A stretch of 64,000 nt of DNA from SW132 sp038150125 (lineage in GTDB: Bacteria; Bacteroidota; Rhodothermia; Balneolales; Balneolaceae): contig NZ_JBBVMF010000019.1 in NCBI RefSeq assembly GCF_038150125.1, positions 1 to 64,000 of the forward strand, written 5' to 3'. The notes beneath the pieces were generated by a model. It was not told the origin of the DNA and did no database searches. It saw only the letters and a program-made list of their open reading frames with translations. Each line of letters begins with the position of its first letter. The first letter of the stretch is position 1. Shown one piece after another: positions 47,001 through 53,563 of the stretch. A program made the position numbers and the translations under genes.

Positions 47001-47211
47001 GCCGTGTTGCCACCGACTCTACGCGCCGCGTCACCTCCTGCTCCATCACCTCCGGGCTGGTCGTGCCCCAGCTGTAGCTCACCGTCACCGACGGCAGCCG
47101 CAGATCGGGCGCCATCTCAAGCGGAATATTCATCCACGCCACAATCCCCACAATGGCAATGGCCATGTAGCTAAGGGAGATGAGATATTTTCGGCGGAAG
47201 ATTTCTTTCAT
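44056..47211 (-). CDS. RND efflux permease (HAE1-like)
   Basis: 1051 residues, AcrB-type topology: N-terminal helix, MAPDLRLPSVTVSYSWGTTS, TM4 LGMIIDNAVVVFEQI (Asp-Asn), long second porter loop with a GGSSSGRR stretch, and a usual C-terminal helix bundle. It diverges more from the canonical pattern than the other three permeases. It is the last gene of the second efflux group (RND 49344, MFP 48092, then this), but about 880 bases of repeat-plus-DUF559 DNA separate it from the MFP. The last codons run into a heptamer repeat. Confidence 0.9.
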   Translation of the reverse strand: MKEIFRRKYLISLSYMAIAIVGIVAWMNIPLEMAPDLRLPSVTVSYSWGTTSPEVMEQEVTRRVESVATRLRNVDRIRSVSTEGRSRVTITFEKETPVEYRILELQEYLYGLTDEMPPQVRRPSINRSIPQELQEQETFMGYSISGDRSKRELYRIAEEQIRLRLLGFPGLADIEIQGAEDPALTVRFNSNSLERYRLESNVILTEISQKLNWQSSGFIERSGSRVSMLIPPSFESVEDIRAMRIGLPESNRQVRLDELADVTIEDYPVKSLKRLNGNPALSMTFVRESGSDAIRLGEQIRTEMEAIQNLLPGDVRLQLERDSTEDLRRQFGDLQYQSFFSLLSVFVILLLFIRRLRAPFVILGSVVFSIMMSVGVLFFMNFTLNVLTLAGLTVALGMIIDNAVVVFEQINPKLPSNRSDRLDYIKQELPNTFVPVFGSTLTTVGIFIPLFFAMEELQLFLVPLAVALTFTLVSSVIVALTWIPYSLIWLVPSDQMKSEKKLKKRLSRALNRMLVRLFYYRNRARHVLYIILIAAFGIPLFAIEEPDWEDISWPEFTQAYFDNRSDIDPLIGGLTYKFFNETYFGTPWGRGEQQSIYVSIRTPQGTPMEEINKMARSFEQTVLPYAHAFDYYETTVSEYSGAQLRFYIKDEYLFETEPYNFYGEAIFLATKIGNSGISVGGLGDGFSTGFGGSSSGRRISLRGFSYDELLLLAEDIAARMKRNPRVQEVDIHNAGWRSSDMFQYVLSLDDEKLSLKELDRRAVLDAIQLDANPTNIRSRVDMNGERFYLMGLGQVQTNYEEDFLNRSRRSDGTFFTMEDIADLTREKTLSQIIREDQSYQRTVSVDFLGPPRLATNYIESVLDEVPVPVGASIEFGGGFFTWGQDEQVQNYLLLLFLTILSVWMIVSALLESWGDPLVVLLAIPLSFLGVMAGALYHDINFDQGAIAGTLLTVGVVVNNSILLIHEKQRCRSRGIHGLRSWVQVYRNKMRAVIITSLTTIGGLIPLVVIGTNEFWNDLATVVIWGLGVSLMLIILLMGVWEKVDGDLSIES

Positions 47212-47216
47212 AAAAC

Positions 47217-47252
47217 AAGTGAAAGGTGAAAAGGGAAAAGTGAGAAGTTATC
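47217..47252. repeat. period-7 tandem repeat (AGTGAAA/GGTGAAA/AGGGAAA)
   Basis: Short heptamer tract just upstream of the permease start codon. Confidence 0.5.
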
Positions 47253-47325
47253 TGGAGGATAGCATTGTTGATAGCATGGCAAATATTTCGTTTGCTTACT
47301 GTTTACTTTTTGGGGACTGGATACT

Positions 47326-47496
47326 ACTCCCCCTTAAAAAAGGGGGACTGAGGGGGATGTTCATCTGTCGCTCAAATTAAACCCTGTATCCATGATCGGT
47401 TTCATAAATAATTAGTTAAATATTCGAATTATTGTTTATAAATCAGAGCTAAACTACATAAACACCCCTCTGTGTCTCCCCTTGTTAGGGGAGAGT
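47326..47496. repeat. 172-bp MITE-like element, copy 1
   Basis: The left end ACTCCCCCTTAAAAAAGGGG... and the right end (reverse complement ACTCTCCCCTAACAAGGGG...) form imperfect terminal inverted repeats of about 40 bases, each containing its own small hairpin. The AT-rich middle is not coding. Copies of nearly the same length are at 47901-48072 and 61721-61892. The right end touches the stop codon of the DUF559 gene. Confidence 0.8.
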
Positions 47497-47885
47497 TATA
47501 ATTCATCTCGATAATACCCTTTAGATTCTTCTAAATTTCGTATCCATCCTTCGATTGCCATCAATACATTACCCATATCTTTCTTTACTTCTAAATCATC
47601 AAATCTGAGTACAGTGAGACCAATTGATTCCAGCCAATCTTGTCGAAGCATATCGTTCTCAAAGATTTTTTCATCATGTGAATCACCATCAATTTCGATC
47701 ACGAGCCTCAGCTTATTAGAAAAGAAGTCAACAATATACTCTCCAATTGGCTTTTGCCTTAAAAATCTATATCCCAGCATTTTACTGTTTTTCAACTCTT
47801 CCCATAGTAAAATCTCAGAAAGTGTTGAGTTGTTTCTCAACTTTCTGGCTAATGGGATTAGTTTTGGGTTATAATAGATTTTCAT
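47496..47885 (-). CDS. DUF559 protein (Vsr-fold endonuclease-like)
   Basis: 129 residues from the ATG ending at 47885 (MKIYYNPKLIPLARKL). The frame continues upstream through repeat DNA as the well-known translated repeat PPFLRGDYN, which is not real protein. DUF559 features: LRNNSTLSEILLWEEL, YRFLRQKPIGEYIVDFF, LVIEIDGDSHDE (PD-(D/E)XK-type acidic residues) and VLRFDDLEVKKDMGNVL. Family function is unproved; the fold relates to very-short-patch-repair endonuclease. The gene exactly fills the space between two direct copies of the MITE-like repeat. Confidence 0.85.
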   Translation of the reverse strand: MKIYYNPKLIPLARKLRNNSTLSEILLWEELKNSKMLGYRFLRQKPIGEYIVDFFSNKLRLVIEIDGDSHDEKIFENDMLRQDWLESIGLTVLRFDDLEVKKDMGNVLMAIEGWIRNLEESKGYYRDEL

Positions 47886-47900
47886 TATTCGTGAATTATA

Positions 47901-48072
47901 ATCCCCCCTTAAAAAAGGGGGACTGATGGGGATGTTCATCCGTCGCTTAATTCAAGCCAGCATTTACATAGTTGGTTTTATCATTTAAAATTCTTTATTC
48001 GAAAACATATTTCTGATTCGATGCTAAACTCACAAAACACCCCTCTCAGTCTCCCCTTAGTAGGGGAGAGTT
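47901..48072. repeat. 172-bp MITE-like element, copy 2
   Basis: Same orientation and length as copy 1, beginning 15 bases upstream of the DUF559 start codon. Middle diverged, ends conserved. It ends 19 bases before the MFP stop codon. Confidence 0.8.
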
Positions 48073-48091
48073 CTTGTCACTGCAAAATTCA

Positions 48092-49237
48092 TCAATCAAT
48101 GCCGGATTCCCTAACAATCTCCCCTGCCATCCTTGGCCTCACTTTCTGCAGGTGACTGATTGCAAAATGTCGGTCTACGGCAAGGGTGTCACCGGGGCTG
48201 ATGTCTTCGCTGTTGAGGATCGCCCAGTCGGAGGTTTCGATTTCGGGTTCAACATAGACCCACTCGACGGTGTCGCCGTTAAGTTTGAAAACCAGGGTCC
48301 GGCCGCCGTCGCGTTCGAGGATCGCTGAACGCGGTACACGAGCAATACCTGAATGCGATTCGATCTGGATTCGGCCCTCCACGGTCATGCCCGGACGAAA
48401 ACTTCGATCACCATTCTCCACTTCAACGACCACTTTTCCTGTTTTAGATTCTGAATCCACCACCGGGCTGATCGCTCTGACAAAACCAGTTTTCCTTGCG
48501 CCGGATTGAGACACCAGTTCGGCCGCCATCCCCTCTTCAAGGCGCAGCAATTCCGATTCCAGAACGTCCAGCCGGACCAACACTGTACTGTCGTCAATCA
48601 GCCGCCCCACTTCATTTCCGGCCTGAAGGTAGGCGCCAATCGAAATGCGTTCCGGCACGGACAAGTGCCCCGCAAACGGTGCGGTAACCCTTGTGTATGA
48701 CAAGTCAAGCTGAGCCCTGTTCAGGGCCGTTTCTGCTGCAGCGAGTCCGGTCGTGATACGAACCATCCGGTCACCATCCATCTTGTCGGCATTGCTGACA
48801 TCATCACTTCCGCCATTTCGGGACTGCCGCTGACCGCTTTCAATATTATAGGCCGCGAGAGCCGACTCATATTCATTTTGTGCCTCCTCAAGCTGGTACT
48901 GCCACTCCTGATCATCAAACTGAAGCAGCAGATCTCCCTGCTGAACCCGGGCGCCGTCTTCCAGCGTGGTTGCCTCCACAAACCCGCTGATCCTCGGACG
49001 AATGATAATCTCCCGGCTCGCCTCCACCACGCCCTGGCTTTCGATGTAGACATTCAGGTCGCGGTCATCCGCCATCGAAAAAATCACCTCCGGCAAAATT
49101 TCCACATCATCACTCACCTCAGGAGTTTCGGGTTCTTCCTCGGATGAGCAGGCGGGGAGTGATAGCACAACGATGGAAAGAATAACAAGGAAACTTCGCT
49201 GAAAATTTAGACACATCATTTTATCTTTAATTCTCAT
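48092..49237 (-). CDS. RND periplasmic adaptor (MFP), lipoprotein
   Basis: About 381 residues from the ATG ending at 49237 (MRIKDKMMCLNFQRSF); ATG at 49216 is also possible. The longer frame (to 49324) runs through repeat DNA, giving the translated repeat SPLERGFRGV, and is rejected. Lipobox LSLPAC. AcrA/HlyD features: FVEATTLEDGARVQQGDLLL, ARG-like RVTAPFAGHLSVPERISIG and VRIDVL-type barrel strands. It pairs with the RND permeases at 49344 and 44056. Confidence 0.9.
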   Translation of the reverse strand: MRIKDKMMCLNFQRSFLVILSIVVLSLPACSSEEEPETPEVSDDVEILPEVIFSMADDRDLNVYIESQGVVEASREIIIRPRISGFVEATTLEDGARVQQGDLLLQFDDQEWQYQLEEAQNEYESALAAYNIESGQRQSRNGGSDDVSNADKMDGDRMVRITTGLAAAETALNRAQLDLSYTRVTAPFAGHLSVPERISIGAYLQAGNEVGRLIDDSTVLVRLDVLESELLRLEEGMAAELVSQSGARKTGFVRAISPVVDSESKTGKVVVEVENGDRSFRPGMTVEGRIQIESHSGIARVPRSAILERDGGRTLVFKLNGDTVEWVYVEPEIETSDWAILNSEDISPGDTLAVDRHFAISHLQKVRPRMAGEIVRESGID

Positions 49238-49253
49238 GCAGACCGCCTTCACA

Positions 49254-49300
49254 TCAAACACACCCCTAAATCCCCTCTCGAGAGGGGACTTTTTAATCAT
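49254..49300. repeat. solo end of the MITE-like repeat
   Basis: AACACACCCCTAAATCCCCT then CTCGAGAGGGGACTTTTTAA resembles one terminal inverted repeat of the 172-bp element without the other end. Lies between the permease stop (49344) and the MFP start. Confidence 0.5.
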
Positions 49301-49343
49301 AGTCTTCAAGTATCTCAAAATCATAACTGGTATGTGTTAAATT

Positions 49344-52300
49344 TTACTTTTCACTTTTCACCTCTACCATCTCGGAACTACGATCCTTCTCCACCTTCCC
49401 AAAAATCACCGGGATTATATATAGCGTCAGAATCGTACTAGTCACCATCCCGCCCATCAGTGCAACGGCCAGTGATTGCCGAAATGCATAGCCTTCACCA
49501 AACGGAATGAGCATCGGTACGAGTCCTAATATCGTCGTTACACTCGTCATAACCACGGGACGAAATCGGTGTTTGCCCGCCATTTCAATCGCTTTCTGCA
49601 GGTTTCCTGTATCAGCGAGGTAGCGGCGCATAAAATCTACTTTCAGGATGGAGTCATTCACGGCAATCCCGGTTAAAATCAATATTCCCATAAACGACAT
49701 CGCGTTCAGGCTGCTTCCGGTGAGGTAAATGGCCAGCAGCGACCCAACCCACGCAAACGGAACGGCCACGATGATGATCATCGGGTATTTGAGATTTTCA
49801 AACTGGATGGCGAGGATGATATAGATCAACAAGATGCTGAGAGCCAGCAGCAGTCCCATGTCGGTCATCAGATTTTGGACCATCAGTGCGTTACCGGCAA
49901 TCTGAACTTCCACGCCGGTCTGTCTCATAAAATTGTTGACCGTCTCCTCGGTCTGAGACCTGTTCCACCACCAATCGCTCAACTCCCAGTCTGCCACATA
50001 ACTCAATACCGGGGTCTGATCTATGCGCTCAAGCTGCTCCGGCTCTTTGGCCCTGCTAATTTCAGCGAGGTAGCTCAGCGGTATTTCACGGTTTGCGAGC
50101 CGAAGCGAAATTTCTTCCGGATTGTAGATTTGCTGCTGATCGCCCAGCAACCGGATACCAATTCGTTCATCCTGACGGTTCCAGTCCGTCACAAAACTTC
50201 CGCGTGTGACTGATTCAAGATAGCGAACCACCTCCTGTTCACTGATACCAAGCTGCAGCATCCGGTCAGACCGGAATCTTATGTTCCAGGTATCAACCTC
50301 CTGCTCGTACTGTTTTTGGAGTGATACATCGAGGCCGGCATTTGTCAATGCATCCTGAAGTTCGGCTGAATAAAGTTCATTGATGTCACGGTCCATGCCA
50401 ATTAACCGGAAAAGAATTGGCGGCTGATCGGCACCGATGAGCGCACTCCAGCTCTGATTGTCAGATACAGGGTACACGCTCCATCCCGCGAAATCCGCGC
50501 TAAATGCATCTATCTCAGCTTCCACCCGGTCGGCCTCATTATAACCCGACACCGGAATAACCACCCTAAATTTATTGAGACCTTCCCGCGCAAGGTTGGC
50601 GAGGTTTGTTTGATCGGTAAAACCGCCCGACATCTGAATATTGCCCTGCCCCAGGTTGGCCCGCTGAAGCCGCTGTCTCAGCGCATTGGCCGCCTCCTGC
50701 GTGGATGGCAGCGATGTATTACCGGGGAGCTGTACACGATAGCTCACCGCCGTTGGCTCATCTTCCGGGAGCATCGTTTTGGACACCATCAAAAATGAAA
50801 ACACCGAGCCCACAACGAGGAATCCAGCCAGAAGAAGTATCCAAATCGGCCGTTTCAGTACCGATTGCAGACTTATCTCATATCGCTCCAGCAAGTTGTC
50901 GAAAAACTTTCGCGTATTAAGCTGACCACTTTCATCCGGCGAATCTTTGGCTTTTTTCTTGCGCCGTTCAAGAATCTGTACCACCAGAACCGGTAAAATG
51001 ATCAGCGCCACAAAGAGGGATGCCAGCAGGCTTATGGAGAGCGTATAGGCCTGATCCTGAAAAAAGGCTCCTTCGAATCCACCAAGGAAAATGAGCGGCA
51101 GGAATACAGAGATGGTTGTGAATGTTGATGCCGTCACCGCAAGGGCAATCTCTTTGGTCCCAACTGCCGCAGCCCGTTTCACCGATGGCGCGGCCGGCAT
51201 ATGTCGGTTGATGTTTTCGAGCACCACAATTGCGTTATCGAGCAGCAGGCCGATACCGAGCGTGAGTCCGCTCAGCGATACGATATTGAGCTGAATGCCG
51301 GAACCGTACATCACAAAAAAGGTAAGAAAGATAGAAACCGGAATGGCCACACCTATTGTAAACGGTGTTCGGATATCATTCAAAAACAGGAAGAGCACGA
51401 TAAAAGCCAGCACGCCCCCAATTAAAAGCGTCTGAAGCAGGTTACTGATCGCCTTTCGGATAAAGGTGGCGTCCTCGCGGATCACTTCAATGGCAATATT
51501 GGGATGTAGTTCGCGCATCTCATCAAGCAGTGGAGTCAGCGTATCGAACACTTCTACCGTGTTGCTTCCAAACTCTTTCTTAACCAGGAGATTAAGAACC
51601 CGTTCACCACCGAGCATCGCAAATGATGAGGGATCGGTCTCACCAAGTTCAATCTGTGCGACATCACTGAGAAGCAGCACCTTGCCATCTCCCAGCTTTT
51701 TGAGGGGAACCGTATCGAGATCCTGTAGTTCATCAATCCGGCTCTGTATTTTCATGGAGTAGCGGTACCATCCATCGCGAAGCTCACCGCTTGTGGCAAA
51801 GAGGTTGGCCTGCTGAATAAGACTCTGAATTTCACCCAATGTCAGATCAAACCGGTCGATTTCACGGGGTAGATAGCGGATCTGAACTTCGGGCTCCACC
51901 GCCCCCACCGGCACAACCTGCGCAATGCCCTCGGCCTGCTCGAGGCGCCGCGAAAGCACCTGCTCGGCCCAGCGTTTGAGCGATAGCCGGGTGTCAAATT
52001 CGTTATTTGGACGATCTTTTGAGGTGATGGCGAGCACGGCTATAGGTTCATCAGCCGTGGTATTGAAGATGAGCTGCGGACGGTCAGCCTGTTCCGGCAG
52101 CGAATATTGTGCTTGGTCCAGTTTTTCCCGGACATTCAAAAACGCGAGGTCCATGTTATGACCCCATTGAAAATTGAGGTAGATCACGCTCTGCCCCTGG
52201 CGCGCAAATCCCTGCACCTGGTCAATTCCGGGAATGGTGCTTAAAACAGCCTCCAGGCGCTCATTGAGGCGGGTTTCCACTTCACGTGGCGAGGCACCCT

Positions 52301-52439
52301 GCCAGTCCGTCCGGACTACAAGATTGGGAGAGTCCACATCCGGCAGCAGATCTACTGAGAGTTCACTAAGTGCCAGGCTGCCAAAAATAAAAGCCGCAAG
52401 AATCAGGATAATTGCGGTTATTGGGCGATTTAATAGCAC
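49344..52439 (-). CDS. RND efflux permease (HAE1-like)
   Basis: 1031 residues beginning MLLNRPITAIILILAAF. Porter loop DLLPDVDSPNLVVRTDWQGA, TM4 IGLLLDNAIVVLENI (Asp-Asn), and C-terminal VNDSILKVDFMRRYL in TM10. First gene of the second efflux group; upstream DNA contains no adaptor. Together with the MFP at 48092 and permease at 44056 it gives RND-MFP-RND, differing in order from the MFP-RND-RND operon at 34059-41737. Confidence 0.92.
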   Translation of the reverse strand: MLLNRPITAIILILAAFIFGSLALSELSVDLLPDVDSPNLVVRTDWQGASPREVETRLNERLEAVLSTIPGIDQVQGFARQGQSVIYLNFQWGHNMDLAFLNVREKLDQAQYSLPEQADRPQLIFNTTADEPIAVLAITSKDRPNNEFDTRLSLKRWAEQVLSRRLEQAEGIAQVVPVGAVEPEVQIRYLPREIDRFDLTLGEIQSLIQQANLFATSGELRDGWYRYSMKIQSRIDELQDLDTVPLKKLGDGKVLLLSDVAQIELGETDPSSFAMLGGERVLNLLVKKEFGSNTVEVFDTLTPLLDEMRELHPNIAIEVIREDATFIRKAISNLLQTLLIGGVLAFIVLFLFLNDIRTPFTIGVAIPVSIFLTFFVMYGSGIQLNIVSLSGLTLGIGLLLDNAIVVLENINRHMPAAPSVKRAAAVGTKEIALAVTASTFTTISVFLPLIFLGGFEGAFFQDQAYTLSISLLASLFVALIILPVLVVQILERRKKKAKDSPDESGQLNTRKFFDNLLERYEISLQSVLKRPIWILLLAGFLVVGSVFSFLMVSKTMLPEDEPTAVSYRVQLPGNTSLPSTQEAANALRQRLQRANLGQGNIQMSGGFTDQTNLANLAREGLNKFRVVIPVSGYNEADRVEAEIDAFSADFAGWSVYPVSDNQSWSALIGADQPPILFRLIGMDRDINELYSAELQDALTNAGLDVSLQKQYEQEVDTWNIRFRSDRMLQLGISEQEVVRYLESVTRGSFVTDWNRQDERIGIRLLGDQQQIYNPEEISLRLANREIPLSYLAEISRAKEPEQLERIDQTPVLSYVADWELSDWWWNRSQTEETVNNFMRQTGVEVQIAGNALMVQNLMTDMGLLLALSILLIYIILAIQFENLKYPMIIIVAVPFAWVGSLLAIYLTGSSLNAMSFMGILILTGIAVNDSILKVDFMRRYLADTGNLQKAIEMAGKHRFRPVVMTSVTTILGLVPMLIPFGEGYAFRQSLAVALMGGMVTSTILTLYIIPVIFGKVEKDRSSEMVEVKSEK

Positions 52440-52793
52440 AAGATCAGGGTCAGCCAGTTAGGGTTGCACGATAAATTTAAAAACTGATGAACTTACTATG
52501 TTCAATGTATCTTGATGAAGATGAACGAATCATTACTACGATTATAGTTTACTATTTTATTACGTGCAACTATTTATTTAAAAAATGATATTGGCTTAGA
52601 CGTGCATTCGAACTACGTAAATCGAAGCTGCCGCTTCGATTGCTTTGAGACGGGCAATTCATTCCTGAAGTAAAGATTCTTTTGATATCCAATGAAAACG
52701 GTCTTAGGCTTTTGCAGGGAAGCTACTATTGCAAAAGTCGAGAGGCCCCAAAGCTCGATTAGATAACGACTTTTTTACTCACAAATTCAGTAA
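52440..52793. other. intergenic region with hairpin repeats
   Basis: No gene. Holds the third TCGAAGC/GCTTCGA hairpin (52622-52639) and a perfect 8-bp inverted repeat CTTTTGCA (52709-52716) / TGCAAAAG (52730-52737), neither followed by a convincing T tract. Confidence 0.5.
52622..52639. repeat. hairpin repeat TCGAAGC/GCTTCGA, copy 3
   Basis: Preceded by CTACGTAA and followed by TTGCTTTGAGACGGGCAATT, matching the surroundings of the 27802 and 27949 copies. Confidence 0.6.
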
Positions 52794-53188
52794 TCAGACT
52801 GTGTATTCTATTAAATCCAACTGATCAATAAAACAAAAATCTTTTCGGTTTTTCGTTAATAAAGGGATGTCGAGAATAAGTGCCGTAGAAGCAATTAACA
52901 TTCCGGAATCAGAACCCCTTGACTTAATCGATAGTGTTTAAACAGGTCAACAGCTTTTTCTGAACCGGTTTTGCTCAATTGAATAATTTCAAAATTGAAC
53001 AAGAATTTTTGAAGGGACTTAAAATCGGCCTTGTTTTCACATCCAACCATTAGTTCAAGTTGAGTTATTACACTTATTGCAAGTGTATACTCAAGCTCCA
53101 GATTTTTCAAGAGTTCTTTCGTTTTTTCAATTCCCCGACTGTAATCAATAAGAACACCCGTGTCGATAAATAATAATCTGTCAGGCAT
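52794..53188 (-). pseudogene. VapC PIN-domain toxin, frameshifted
   Basis: The first 97 codons give a normal PIN start (LLFIDTGVLIDYSRG), the Glu motif VITQLELMVG and YRLSQGVLIPE, then a stop at 52895. In the next frame the conserved C-terminal part continues: MLIASTALILDIPLLTKNRK, then a stop at 52794-52796. The family consensus at the junction is IPDMLIA; one missing base in GAT explains the shift. The toxin loses its last acidic residues, so it is presumably inactive. The antitoxin gene upstream is intact. Confidence 0.85.
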
Positions 53189-53202
53189 GTTTATGGAATA
53201 GA

Positions 53203-53424
53203 CTACTGGGATTTACGAACCTTTCTGACCCACTCAGTACTATCCTCCATATCCTCCCGGTCTTTCCACATACCAAAAAAAGAACTCTCTAAATTACTTT
53301 TCTTCGATGATTTTTTCCCACCCTCTACATATCGCTCATAAAGAAAATCCACAAAATCCCGGGCTTGCTGTTTAGCATCAGGAGGTAACTTTTCAATCTT
53401 TTCCGAAACCTTTGACTCATTCAT
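53203..53424 (-). CDS. DUF2281-type antitoxin
   Basis: 73 residues from the ATG ending at 53424 (MNESKVSEKIEKLPPDAKQQ). KLPPD...Q...DFVDFLYERY is the DUF2281 signature, a VapB-like antitoxin. 14 bases separate it from the broken toxin. With the toxin dead it may persist neutrally or neutralise related toxins in trans (for example other VapC copies); the latter is speculation. Confidence 0.82.
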   Translation of the reverse strand: MNESKVSEKIEKLPPDAKQQARDFVDFLYERYVEGGKKSSKKSNLESSFFGMWKDREDMEDSTEWVRKVRKSQ

Positions 53425-53544
53425 AGTATTAATTTTTGACTGCAATCTAATAAATCAAAAATTAGAAAAAATTATTCAGATTCTTTGAGCCAAAATTAAT
53501 CTTCATCTTGAGTGTCCCCCGGCTACAATCCATTACCATGCCTC

Positions 53545-53563
53545 TCGAACGGGGACATTTGAC
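53545..53563. repeat. half of composite hairpin repeat, flush with GH81 stop
   Basis: TCGAACGGGGACATTTGAC immediately precedes the CTA that is the reverse complement of the GH81 stop TAG (53564-53566). Relative of 27911 and 28062. Confidence 0.6.

Noticed and set aside
47886..47939. N-terminal extension of the DUF559 protein and of the MFP (translated repeat residues)
   Set aside because: These residues (PPFLRGDYN and SPLERGFRGV types) are translations of the palindromic repeats, a known annotation artefact.
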